Source: JAGXLC01 sp041686375 (GTDB lineage: Bacteria; Bacteroidota; Bacteroidia; Bacteroidales; UBA12077). Taken from it: a stretch of DNA of 64,000 bases. Made by a program: the position numbers and the translations under genes. The notes beneath the pieces are model-generated. The model had not been told where the DNA came from. It saw only the letters and a program-made list of their open reading frames with translations, and made no database searches. The stretch is taken from positions 56,271-120,270 of the forward strand of contig JAWLEB010000005.1 in NCBI GenBank assembly GCA_041686375.1. Direction: 5' to 3'. Shown piece by piece: positions 49,490 to 58,409 of this stretch. Each line of letters begins with the position of its first letter. Position 1 is the first letter of the stretch.

Positions 49490-51268
49490 ATGGAAAGAAC
49501 AAAAGTATTAGTCGGACTTGCCAGTTGCGGTATAGCAGCAGGTGCACAAAAAGTATTCGACAAGCTCCAGGAAATAAAAAAAGCAGATAAACTTGATATT
49601 GAATTGAAGAAAACCGGTTGCATTGGAATGTGTTATCGTGAGCCACTTGTCGAAATAATAGACGAGAATGGCTCTTATCTTTATGGCGATGTTGATGATC
49701 AGAGAGCTGTGGAAATTATGGACAAACACATTGGCAGTGATGAGCCCATTAAAGAATATGTCGTTAAAACGGATTTATTTGAAACTCCCGATGATTCTTT
49801 CTGGGAGGGTCAAACAAAAATTGCCCTCAGAAATTGTGGCGTTATCAACCCTGAAAGAATTGATGAGTACGAGAAACGTAATGGATATAAGGCTATTACA
49901 AAAATTTTGAATGAGGATGTTTCACAGGAAGATGTTATACAAACCGTTTTGGACTCCGGCCTGCGCGGAAGAGGAGGTGGTGGTTTTCCAACAGGGCTGA
50001 AATGGAGGTTTACTTATAAGAATGAAGCAGATAAAAAGTATATCGTCTGTAATGCTGATGAGGGCGACCCGGGAGCTTTTATGGACAGATCATTGCTGGA
50101 AGGTGATCCTCACGCTGTAATCGAGGGGCTTATTATTGGGGCTTATGCTACAGGTGCAAGCGAGGGGGTCATATATTGCCGTGCTGAGTATCCTCTGGCT
50201 ATTAAAAGATTGAATATTGCACTTGAACAGGCCAGAAAAAAGGGTTATTTGGGTGAAGCAGTCCTGGGAAAAGAAGGTTTCAATTTTGACCTTTATGTTA
50301 AAGAGGGCGCAGGAGCATTTGTTTGTGGAGAGGAAACCGCTCTTATGGCTTCTGTTGAGGGACACAGGGGTATGCCAACCAAAAGACCTCCGTATCCTGC
50401 TGAAAAAGGACTTTGGACTAAACCTACCAATATTAATAATGTAGAAACTTATGCCAATGTACCACAAATTATCCTTCATGGAGCTGAGTTTTTCAATCAG
50501 TATGGTACGGAAAAAAGTAAAGGAACAAAAGTTTTCGCACTAACAGGTAAAATTAACCATGGCGGCTCTGTTGAGGTGCCAATGGGTATCACAATTAATG
50601 ATATCATCCATAAACTGGGAGGAGGAATAAAAGGAGGGGAAAAATTTAAAGCAGTTCAGCTTGGTGGCCCTTCAGGAGGATGTATCCCGGATTATCTGAG
50701 CGATACCATCATAGACTATGATTCCGTTAATGCTACTGGTGCCATTATGGGTTCAGGAGGGATGGTAGTAATGGATGAAACAACCTGTATGGTGGATATT
50801 GCAAAATTTTTCCTCGATTTTACACGGAAAGAATCTTGTGGAAAATGCACTTTCTGCCGCTTGGGCACAAAACGGATGCTGGAAATTCTTGAGCGAATTA
50901 CGGAAGGTAAAGGAGAGAAAGAGGATATGGATAAGCTCGAGGAGTTAGCTTATCAGATTAAGGCAAATTCTTTATGTGGGCTGGGTCAGACGGCTCCGAA
51001 TCCTGTGCTTACTACCCTTAAGTATTTCCGGGATGAGTATGAAGCACATATTACCGAAAAAAAGTGCCCTGCAAAAGGCTGTAAAGCTCTTCTGACTTAT
51101 ACGGTTGACCCTGAAAAATGCACCGGATGTACAGTTTGTGCCAAAAACTGCCCTGTTGACGCTATTTCCGGTGAAAGGAAAGAAGTACACAAGATCGATC
51201 AGGATACTTGTATAAAATGTGGTGTATGCTATACCAAATGCAATTTTGATGCAATTATCCTGTCATAA
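49490..51268 (+). CDS. NuoF/HydB-like NADH-binding FMN/Fe-S subunit
   Basis: Flavoprotein of 592 residues with the full HydB/HndC plan. An N-terminal [2Fe-2S] thioredoxin-like domain (VGLASCGIAAGA, then TGCIGMCYREP) comes first. The NADH/FMN domain follows (GRGGGGFPTGLKW; CNADEGDPGAFMDR; GAGAFVCGEETALM), then SLBB and the [4Fe-4S] domain ESCGKCTFCRLGT with SLCGLGQ. A C-terminal ferredoxin domain has two [4Fe-4S] sites (KCTGCTVCAKNCP, TCIKCGVCYTKC). HydB-type proteins of this plan are the bifurcation core in the hydrogenase and transhydrogenase family sometimes called Bfu. The N- and C-terminal extensions set it apart from plain complex I NuoF. Next gene starts 29 bases later. Confidence 0.93.
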   Translation: MERTKVLVGLASCGIAAGAQKVFDKLQEIKKADKLDIELKKTGCIGMCYREPLVEIIDENGSYLYGDVDDQRAVEIMDKHIGSDEPIKEYVVKTDLFETPDDSFWEGQTKIALRNCGVINPERIDEYEKRNGYKAITKILNEDVSQEDVIQTVLDSGLRGRGGGGFPTGLKWRFTYKNEADKKYIVCNADEGDPGAFMDRSLLEGDPHAVIEGLIIGAYATGASEGVIYCRAEYPLAIKRLNIALEQARKKGYLGEAVLGKEGFNFDLYVKEGAGAFVCGEETALMASVEGHRGMPTKRPPYPAEKGLWTKPTNINNVETYANVPQIILHGAEFFNQYGTEKSKGTKVFALTGKINHGGSVEVPMGITINDIIHKLGGGIKGGEKFKAVQLGGPSGGCIPDYLSDTIIDYDSVNATGAIMGSGGMVVMDETTCMVDIAKFFLDFTRKESCGKCTFCRLGTKRMLEILERITEGKGEKEDMDKLEELAYQIKANSLCGLGQTAPNPVLTTLKYFRDEYEAHITEKKCPAKGCKALLTYTVDPEKCTGCTVCAKNCPVDAISGERKEVHKIDQDTCIKCGVCYTKCNFDAIILS

Positions 51269-51297
51269 ATCAATTATTAATTGAAAATCTGTATACA

Positions 51298-54200
51298 ATG
51301 AAGGAAGAACTCAATATAATTATTAATGACAAGACTGTAAAAGGCTTTCAGGGAGAAACAATTCTTGAAGTAGCTAAAAGACAGAACATAGATATTCCAA
51401 CTTTATGTAATGATCCGCGTTTAAAACCATATTCATCTTGTTTTGTTTGTGTTGTTGAGATAGAAGGCAAGGGGATGCAACCTTCCTGTTCTACTGTGAT
51501 AGAGGAAGGAATGAAAATTGAAACGCATAACAATGCTGTTGTAAAATCAAGGAAAACAGCACTGGACTTATTGGTAAGCGATCACTTTGCCGATTGTGTC
51601 CCTCCATGTACAGAAGAATGTCCAGCAGGGGTTGATGTACAGGGATATATATCCATGATTGAGAAAGGATTGTACAGCGAAGCGGTTGGTCTTATCAAAC
51701 AAACCAATCCACTTCCGGCTGTGTGCGGAAGAGTGTGTGTGAGACCTTGTGAACTTGCATGTCGCAGGAATTATCTCGATGAAGGAGCCGGTGTGGGCAT
51801 CGATTATCTGAAGCGTTTTGCTGCTGATAAAGATCTGCTTAATGGTGACCATTTTAAACCGGAATTAGAACCATCAACAGGTAAAAAAGTAGCTATTATA
51901 GGTGGAGGACCCGGTGGACTTTCTTCAGCCTATTTTCTGCAACAAAAAGGTCATCAGTGTGATATTTACGAGGCTGCTCCTAAAGCCGGAGGATGGCTGC
52001 GATATGGAATACCTGAATATCGATTGCCTAATGATGTGCTTGACAAAGAGATTAAAACGATAACTGAATTGGGTGTTAACATTTTTTATAATCAGAAGTT
52101 TGGTGACAACCTTAGCTATAAAGATCTTAAAGATAAATACGATGGTGTGATTCTGACAATTGGTTCACAGCGTGGCACCTTACTGAGAGCAGAAGGGGAA
52201 GATGCTGAAAATGTTTTTTCAGGTATTGATTTCCTGAGAAATATGGAAATGACAGGACAACAATATGATTTTTCCGGAAAAACAGTGGCTGTAGTTGGAG
52301 GTGGAAATACGGCAATGGACTGTTGTCGTACTTCTGTACGTTGTGGCGCTGAAAAAGTTTATGTTATATACAGACGTGCTGAAGAACAGATGCCTGCTAA
52401 TCCTATTGAAGTGCACGAGTCGAAATTGGAAGGTGTAGAGTATTTATTTCTTACTAATCCGGTTAAAGTAAACAAGGATAATACAGGCAAAGTAAAGTCT
52501 ATGACATTGATAAAAATGGAACTGGGTGAACCGGATTCATCTGGACGAAGAAGACCGATCCCAATCGAAGGTTCTGAATTTGATATGGAAGTAGATTATA
52601 TAATGGCTGCAATTGGACAGAAAACAGATGTCAATTTTCTTGATGATGTTAATAAACATGCAGATAAAGGAGAATTGAAGGTGAATCGATGGGGTGATGT
52701 AGATGCAGATGAAAAAACGTTGCAGACGGGTATTGAAAATATATTTGCGGCTGGTGACGGCGTTACCGGGCCGGCTACGATCATAGAAGCTATTGCACAG
52801 GCAAAGATTGCTTCGCGTAGTTGTCATCAATACCTCTCCGGTCAAACGCTTCAACCCGAGAAGAAAGAATTTATAAGCCGTAAGACTCATTTTAGGGAAC
52901 TCAAAGAGGATGATTTTGCAGATCGATATAAACAGCAGATGAGAGAGGAGATGCCAACCTTACCTCCTGATAAGAGGCTGAATTTTAAAGAAGTGGAGCT
53001 GGGATATAAAAATGAAGAAGTTGCTAATAAGGAGACTGGAAGGTGTCTTGAATGCGGATGTAGTGAGTTATATACTTGCAAACTGAAAGAATATTCCACC
53101 GAGTATGAGGCTGAACAAAAACGATTTGGTGGTGAATTCCAGGAGTTTGAGGTAGATTTTTCCCATCCGTTTGTTGAAATAGATAATAATAAATGCATTC
53201 TTTGCGGAAGATGCGTAAGAATATGTAATGAAGTTGTTGGCGCTAATGCTCTTGGCTTGGTGAACAGAGGCTTTGAGACCTATGTGTCTCCAAGTATGGG
53301 AGAATCACTGACAGAAACAAAATGTGAATCATGTGGATTATGCATTTCTGCATGCCCCACAGGCGCAATCACAGAGAATACACCTCACAAGCCGGCGCCT
53401 GTACAATGGGATACGGTGTCATCTATATGTAATTATTGTTCAGTAGGTTGTCATGTAAATTATCATCATAAAAGCGGTTATATATTACGTACGACAGGTA
53501 ACGAGGGATTAATAAACAAAGACGGCAATATATGTAAATATCCTAAGTTTGGTTATCCGGTCATGAATGACCCAAAAAGAATAACCAAACCATTACTGAA
53601 AGTTGATGATAATTTTGAAGAGATAAGTTTTGAGAAAGCTTATGAGGTAATACTCGATGAAATACGTCATGTTGAATCTGAGGAAAACGCTTTTTATGCA
53701 GGTGCAAGGCTCTCCAATGAGGAACTTTACTTATTCCAAAAATTTGCCCGCTTAGGAGCTAATACGAATAATATCAATAGCTTTCATCATCTTGCAGCGT
53801 ATGAAGGAAATAATTATAATTATAAAGCAAATGTTCCTTTTGAAGAAATTCCGGAGGCCAGTAAAATTATATTGTTTGGCTCAGAACTTAACATGGAGAA
53901 TGGGGTAGTAGGATTTAAAGTAAATAATGCACGTGAAATTCATGGTATACCTGTTGAGATGATTACTACCAAAGAAAACTCCAGTATGAAACATAAAGTT
54001 GATAGCCAAATTAATCTTAAATCCTATTATCATTTTGTAAAGGCAATCAATCATTACCTTCTTTCAGCGAATAAGCAAAATAATCTTTTCATAAAGGATA
54101 ATTGTCATGATTTTAACGCTTACAAAGAAAGATTGTTAAAAGAAAATTTTGATGAACTGGTTAAAAAATCTGGTATTTGTTGTAAGGAACATTTGATTGA

Positions 54201-55029
54201 CTTTGCAGAGAAATATAATAATGAGTTAAATGTCATACTGGTGTTTTCCGAGCGTAATATTTCACCAAGAACTGGCACAGAACTTTTCAATCTTGCAATG
54301 TTAACAGGTAAACTCGGAAAAACAGCCAGTGGAATCATTTCTCTCAAAGAGAAGAATAATTCGCAAGGCATTTTTGATATGGGGATTAATTCTTATACTG
54401 GTGTTGGGAATCGTTCTTTACATGATAAATCATTTGTTAAAGAACTTAAAAAGGTTTGGAATGTAGACGATTTACCAAAAATACCTTCTAGAGATCATAT
54501 CGATCAACTGGAGAAGGGCATGATTAAGAAGATGTATATTTTTGGTGAAGACCCTGTTGGGTGTGCTGTTGATAAAGAACGCGTTACGAAGTGGTTTGGG
54601 GAGGCCGAATTTGTATTGGTTCAGGATTATTTTCTCACAGAAACAGCGAAAGAGGCAAATTTAATTTTACCGGCAACTTTTCCTGTTGAAACGTCGGGTA
54701 CTTTTACTAACACGCAACGTTATATCCAACAGTTTGATAAGCAGTTGAATGCACCTGTAGAAAAAGAGAATTTTGAACAATTGATTGATTTGCTTAACAC
54801 ATTTGATACAAATGGTTTGAAATCTACAGATGGTGTTAGAAAGGAAGCTATTTCACTTTTAGGAAATTATCAAAAAATGGAATATACTTTTGAATATACA
54901 AAAGAAAATAACGAAGAATTTCGTTTGTTTAACCATGGTTGTGATTTTATTGTAAAATATTTTGATGATAAATTTGAAATGGCATTTGAAAAAGCTGAAC
55001 AACCTGAATATACAAAAGTCGATAGTTGA
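51298..55029 (+). CDS. Ferredoxin-GltD/NfnB-FdhA-like fusion subunit (1243 aa), likely Stn-type transhydrogenase
   Basis: A chimeric redox protein. Residues 1-90: [2Fe-2S] domain (Cys37, 48, 51, 64). Around 91-108: SDHFADCVPPCTEEC, where the NuoG-type His-Cys cluster motif (H96, C100, C104) runs into the GltD-type cysteine domain. 108-185: GltD [4Fe-4S] domain (C143, 147, 151, 155). About 195-530: FAD and NAD(P)H folds (IIGGGPGGLSS; VVGGGNTAMDCC near 332; FAAGDGVTGPATI). About 625-690: two [4Fe-4S] sites (C633-643, C676-686). From 711: a molybdopterin-oxidoreductase-like part with its own cluster (C711, 714, 718, 746). In formate dehydrogenases the active site is Cys/Sec-His; here the aligned residues are Ala833-Ala834. 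The C-terminal dinucleotide-binding domain is not apparent. So it should not oxidise formate. With the two HydCB-like subunits I infer NADPH-linked bifurcation, as in Sporomusa StnABC. Confidence 0.85.
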   Translation: MKEELNIIINDKTVKGFQGETILEVAKRQNIDIPTLCNDPRLKPYSSCFVCVVEIEGKGMQPSCSTVIEEGMKIETHNNAVVKSRKTALDLLVSDHFADCVPPCTEECPAGVDVQGYISMIEKGLYSEAVGLIKQTNPLPAVCGRVCVRPCELACRRNYLDEGAGVGIDYLKRFAADKDLLNGDHFKPELEPSTGKKVAIIGGGPGGLSSAYFLQQKGHQCDIYEAAPKAGGWLRYGIPEYRLPNDVLDKEIKTITELGVNIFYNQKFGDNLSYKDLKDKYDGVILTIGSQRGTLLRAEGEDAENVFSGIDFLRNMEMTGQQYDFSGKTVAVVGGGNTAMDCCRTSVRCGAEKVYVIYRRAEEQMPANPIEVHESKLEGVEYLFLTNPVKVNKDNTGKVKSMTLIKMELGEPDSSGRRRPIPIEGSEFDMEVDYIMAAIGQKTDVNFLDDVNKHADKGELKVNRWGDVDADEKTLQTGIENIFAAGDGVTGPATIIEAIAQAKIASRSCHQYLSGQTLQPEKKEFISRKTHFRELKEDDFADRYKQQMREEMPTLPPDKRLNFKEVELGYKNEEVANKETGRCLECGCSELYTCKLKEYSTEYEAEQKRFGGEFQEFEVDFSHPFVEIDNNKCILCGRCVRICNEVVGANALGLVNRGFETYVSPSMGESLTETKCESCGLCISACPTGAITENTPHKPAPVQWDTVSSICNYCSVGCHVNYHHKSGYILRTTGNEGLINKDGNICKYPKFGYPVMNDPKRITKPLLKVDDNFEEISFEKAYEVILDEIRHVESEENAFYAGARLSNEELYLFQKFARLGANTNNINSFHHLAAYEGNNYNYKANVPFEEIPEASKIILFGSELNMENGVVGFKVNNAREIHGIPVEMITTKENSSMKHKVDSQINLKSYYHFVKAINHYLLSANKQNNLFIKDNCHDFNAYKERLLKENFDELVKKSGICCKEHLIDFAEKYNNELNVILVFSERNISPRTGTELFNLAMLTGKLGKTASGIISLKEKNNSQGIFDMGINSYTGVGNRSLHDKSFVKELKKVWNVDDLPKIPSRDHIDQLEKGMIKKMYIFGEDPVGCAVDKERVTKWFGEAEFVLVQDYFLTETAKEANLILPATFPVETSGTFTNTQRYIQQFDKQLNAPVEKENFEQLIDLLNTFDTNGLKSTDGVRKEAISLLGNYQKMEYTFEYTKENNEEFRLFNHGCDFIVKYFDDKFEMAFEKAEQPEYTKVDS

Positions 55030-55092
55030 TTACAGGCTAAATGTTTGAAAATCGGTGATATATATTTAATTCTTAAAATAAAAAAGTTAACT

Positions 55093-55548
55093 ATGAAGGA
55101 GTTTAAAACTGTTGATGATATATTGGATTTTGCTATGAACTCAGAGCAGGAAGCTGTTGATTTTTATAACGAGCTTGCTACAAGTGCTAAATCCGAGGAT
55201 ATGAGAAAAGTGTTTAATGAATTTGCACAGGAGGAGATTAAGCATAAAGCCAAAATAAGAAAAATAAAAGAAGAAGGATCTTATGATTTGCCCAAGGAAA
55301 AGATACAAGATATGAGGGTTGGCAATTATATGGTCAAGATGGATCCTTCTCCTGACATGAGTTATCAAGATGCCTTAATATTGGCAATGAATAAAGAAAA
55401 GGCAGCATTCCGTTTATATATGGATCTATCTACTAACACCGAAAACACAGCTATGAAAGAATTATTTTTGTCATTAGCTCAGGAAGAATCCAGGCACAAA
55501 TTAAGATTTGAAATTGAATATGATGAATATGTTTTAAGAGAGAATTAA
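55093..55548 (+). CDS. Rubrerythrin-like di-iron ferritin-family protein
   Basis: A 151-residue four-helix-bundle protein. I start at ATG 55093 (MKEFKTVDD); a TTG at 55045 would add 16 poor residues. Di-iron ligands appear in two symmetric helix pairs: EQEAVDFYNELA with EFAQEEIKHKAKI, and KEKAAFRLYMDL with LAQEESRHKLRFEIEYDEYV. The C-terminal rubredoxin domain of classical rubrerythrin is missing. Relatives reduce peroxide with electrons from NAD(P)H-linked redox proteins. Its place 60 bases behind the transhydrogenase-like gene suggests it takes electrons from that complex or guards it against oxidants. Confidence 0.88.
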   Translation: MKEFKTVDDILDFAMNSEQEAVDFYNELATSAKSEDMRKVFNEFAQEEIKHKAKIRKIKEEGSYDLPKEKIQDMRVGNYMVKMDPSPDMSYQDALILAMNKEKAAFRLYMDLSTNTENTAMKELFLSLAQEESRHKLRFEIEYDEYVLREN

Positions 55549-55587
55549 TTTCTCTGGTTTTATATATTCATTTATTGGGAGCTTTAT

Positions 55588-55595
55588 TACTTTTG
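55588..55595 (+). promoter_or_regulatory. Candidate -7 promoter element before the LysM gene
   Basis: TACTTTTG, a full match to TAnnTTTG, 25 bases before the GTG start at 55620. No TTTG at -33, so tentative. Confidence 0.4.
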
Positions 55596-55619
55596 TGGTG
55601 GTAAAAAAATAACGATATT

Positions 55620-57656
55620 GTGAAAAAAGTCAGAACAACAATTTTAATATTTGTTTTATTTGTAAGTGTTTTTCCTTATAATTTATATTCTCAGCAAGAC
55701 TCCATTGTGGTTAAGAGATCGGACGATAAAGTGAAAATAAGTGGTGAGTTGTATTATATTCACATTGTTGAAAAGGGTCAAACATTGTACTCAATAAGCA
55801 GAGCCTATGATGTTTCCCAAAGAGCCATTGCAAAAGAAAATCCGGATATTTTGCTTGGTATAAAAACAGGACAGGCATTAAAAATCCCATACCATCCCTC
55901 TGAAGATGAACGTTTCCAACCTACAGATACCGCAAATTATATTTATCATACGGTCAGACCGGGTGAAACCCTCTATTCATTATCCAGAGAATATAATGTT
56001 TCAACAGATGACATTAAAGCCGAGAATCCTGTTTTGCATGAGGAGGGACTTAAAGCGGATCAGATCGTTAAAATTCCTAAAGAACCAAAGATTGAGACTA
56101 CCAAAGATGAACCTCGGGATACCATTGATAAGTACGAAGAAGATCAAAGAAAAGGAGATTATATTTATCATAAGATTAAAAAAGATGAAACCTTATATTC
56201 CATTTCTAAAAAATATGATGTTGAAATAGATGACATCAAAAAAGCCAATAAGGATATCAGACAAGATGATTTGAAACTGGGTTCAGTCCTTCAGATTCCA
56301 GTTAAAAGTGAAACGGATGAAATGTCAGAGTTGTTCATTGATATACTCAATATTCCAGAAAGCGGATTTGATACGACTTCTCTTACTTATTATGATATAC
56401 AGTCTGTGGTTTCCGAATGTAATGAAGATAGTTATTATAAGCGCAGAGGTATTAACGTGGATTTATTCTTACCGCTTTATACCGAAAAGAATTTTGAAAA
56501 AACCTATATAGATAGCTCAGAAGTAGATGATGATGGCGAAACAATCGAAAAGGAGAAAAAGCGTGAACCTGATTATATTTTTTCTGATGCAAAAAATTTC
56601 ATAGAATTTTATGAAGGTATAATTTTATCTTTGGATTCGCTGGCCAATAAAGATATTAAGATTAATCTGAGGGTTTTCGATACAAAAAATAATACAAACC
56701 GGGTTCGTAAAATTTTAGAAGAAGAAGAATTTCGCAATACAGATCTTATTATTGGCCCGATATACAAGGAAAATGTAAAATTGGTTTCAGAGTTTGCAAA
56801 AGAAGAACAAATTGATATTGTTTCACCATTTGTAAGAAATTCATCCTGGCTGAAAGACCATGAAAATCTTGTTCAGGTTTATCCTTCCCAAGAGGCACAA
56901 ATGGAAAGATTTGCTTCACATATTGCACAATTTTCCGATAATAATATGGTTTTCGTACATACTGGAGATAGTCTGTATTACCCTGAAATTAAAGAATTTA
57001 AAAATACAGTTTTTTCTTACATTTCAATGGATACCTCTCTGGTGGACGTACGATTTAAAGAGGTAGCATTCAGGGATAGTTTATTTTATCTTGAACAGGC
57101 TTTAAATCATGAGGAAGAGAATATTGTGGTAGTACCTACCAACAATGAGGCTTTTGTTACAGATGTTATTACAAATCTCCATACCCTTTATAAAAAAGAT
57201 TATCCAATTAAAGTTTTTGGATTCTCAGATTGGAAAGATTTTGAAAATCTTGATCAAGAATATCTCTATAATTTAAAGCTTAATCTTTTTACTCCTTTCT
57301 ATGTCAATTATGAGGATAAAGAGGTTAAAGACGTTGTCAGAAAATACAGGAAACTTTTTGAGTCTGAACCTTCAAAATATGTCTTCCATGGTTTTGATAT
57401 AGGTTTTTATTTTTTCAATGCTATGTATAATTTTGGAAGAGATTATCAAAATTGCATGTTGTCTTACACTCCTGAATTATGTCATTCGGACTATCAGTTT
57501 TTTAGGCGCTCCGATAAATACGGAGTCGAAAATATTGCTATTACGGTTCTTCAGTATAACGAAGATTTTTCCATTGAGGAGCTAAAGCTGGATCCCCCAA
57601 TTAAACAGGAGCCTGAGAAACATGATGATATTACACCTGCAAGATTGCCATATTAA
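55620..57656 (+). CDS. Exported LysM protein with periplasmic-receptor-like domain
   Basis: A 678-residue envelope protein. The start is GTG, followed by a signal peptide (KKVRTTILIFVLFVSVFPYNLYSQ). Three LysM repeats bind peptidoglycan glycan: about 41-88 (HIVEKGQTLYSISRAYDVS), 103-150 (HTVRPGETLYSLSREYNVS), and 178-225 (HKIKKDETLYSISKKYDVE). The remaining residues (about 275-660) look like a type I periplasmic-binding fold (NTDLIIGPIYKENVKLVSEFAKEE, then DIVSPFVRN). The combination is common in Bacteroidota and is usually labelled LysM/ABC-substrate-like, with no transport partner. It may sense or hold a ligand at the cell wall. A structured terminator follows at 57693. Confidence 0.85.
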   Translation: MKKVRTTILIFVLFVSVFPYNLYSQQDSIVVKRSDDKVKISGELYYIHIVEKGQTLYSISRAYDVSQRAIAKENPDILLGIKTGQALKIPYHPSEDERFQPTDTANYIYHTVRPGETLYSLSREYNVSTDDIKAENPVLHEEGLKADQIVKIPKEPKIETTKDEPRDTIDKYEEDQRKGDYIYHKIKKDETLYSISKKYDVEIDDIKKANKDIRQDDLKLGSVLQIPVKSETDEMSELFIDILNIPESGFDTTSLTYYDIQSVVSECNEDSYYKRRGINVDLFLPLYTEKNFEKTYIDSSEVDDDGETIEKEKKREPDYIFSDAKNFIEFYEGIILSLDSLANKDIKINLRVFDTKNNTNRVRKILEEEEFRNTDLIIGPIYKENVKLVSEFAKEEQIDIVSPFVRNSSWLKDHENLVQVYPSQEAQMERFASHIAQFSDNNMVFVHTGDSLYYPEIKEFKNTVFSYISMDTSLVDVRFKEVAFRDSLFYLEQALNHEEENIVVVPTNNEAFVTDVITNLHTLYKKDYPIKVFGFSDWKDFENLDQEYLYNLKLNLFTPFYVNYEDKEVKDVVRKYRKLFESEPSKYVFHGFDIGFYFFNAMYNFGRDYQNCMLSYTPELCHSDYQFFRRSDKYGVENIAITVLQYNEDFSIEELKLDPPIKQEPEKHDDITPARLPY

Positions 57657-58044
57657 CTTTTCTCACTTCTACCGCATTTGTCAAATGAAACGAAGGCAAC
57701 TGTCAACTGATATGGTTGGCATGTACGAGCTAATATTGACGGGGATTGTTGCCTTTTAATTGACAATTCATATTAGAAACTTAAAAAAATATAATAGCTG
57801 CAATTGCAGATAAATCTTTAGTGTTACTTATAGGTTAAACAAAAAACAGATCAATTTGTGTAATCAATATTGAGCTTACACGAAGTTTTTGATTATATTT
57901 TTTTCTGTTAATATGCATTCACTTACAATATGGTAATTTGAGAGACTTTTGGACCCAGTGATTTACTGAAACGGGAGAAGTATAGTTTGGAAATTTTGTT
58001 TAAAAAAAGTAATTTTAAGTTTTAAATAAAAAATTGGAGGTAAG
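57657..58044. other. Intergenic region upstream of the encapsulin operon
   Basis: 388 bases with no gene apart from the structured terminator at 57693-57757. No exact -33/-7 promoter pair was found; GACTTTTG near 57946-57953 is one mismatch from the -7 element. The last bases, TTGGAGGTAAG, are the ribosome-binding site of the ferritin gene. Confidence 0.45.
57693..57757 (+). terminator. Branched terminator-like structure
   Basis: AAGGCAAC (57693-57700) pairs with GTTGCCTT (57748-57755), then TT. The roughly 47-base loop holds an inner stem GTCAAC / GTTGGC with a 7-base loop. A simple terminator would be tighter, so a small structured RNA is possible. Confidence 0.55.
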
Positions 58045-58395
58045 ATGTCACATTATCATGAACCTACAGAAGAATTAAGCAATCAGGCTCGAAATTATTC
58101 GCGGGCTTTAAATAGCCTTAAAGAAGAAATAGAGGCAGTAGACTGGTATCATCAAAGAGTGGATACATCAGACGATGAAGAATTAAAGTCTATTATGGCT
58201 CATAACCGAGATGAAGAAATTGAGCATGCCTGTATGACTTTAGAATGGCTCCGAAGAAATATGCCCGGCTGGGATGAAGAATTACGAAATTGGCTTTTTA
58301 AAGAAGGGCCTATAGTTGGTGAGCATCATGATGATCATGAAGAAGAATCATCAGGTAATAATAGTTCTGATTTAGGAATAGGCAAGATAAAATAA
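58045..58395 (+). CDS. Encapsulated ferritin-like protein (EncFtn), encapsulin cargo
   Basis: Ferroxidase cargo of the encapsulin nanocompartment, 116 residues. Two helices carry the EncFtn iron site: EEIEAVDWYHQR (Glu27/28, Trp34) and AHNRDEEIEHACMTLEWLRR (Glu58, His61). These match Glu31/32, Trp38, Glu62 and His65 of the R. rubrum protein as I recall it. Such monomers build a decamer of dimers with the site at the interface. A His/Asp/Glu-rich linker (GEHHDDHEEESS, 92-103) leads to the targeting peptide SDLGIGKIK at the very C-terminus, which docks in the shell. The start has a strong GGAGG ribosome site. The shell gene follows after 14 bases. Confidence 0.95.
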   Translation: MSHYHEPTEELSNQARNYSRALNSLKEEIEAVDWYHQRVDTSDDEELKSIMAHNRDEEIEHACMTLEWLRRNMPGWDEELRNWLFKEGPIVGEHHDDHEEESSGNNSSDLGIGKIK

Positions 58396-58409
58396 AAAAA
58401 GGAGGAAAC

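Noticed and set aside
51298..55029. Calling the fusion protein a formate dehydrogenase or an FeFe hydrogenase
   Set aside because: The Cys/Sec-His pair is replaced by Ala-Ala, and the H-cluster signature motifs are absent.
57716..57731. TTGGCATGTACGAGCT as a sigma-54 promoter
   Set aside because: GG-to-GC spacing is 9, not the required 10, and it lies in the branched terminator.
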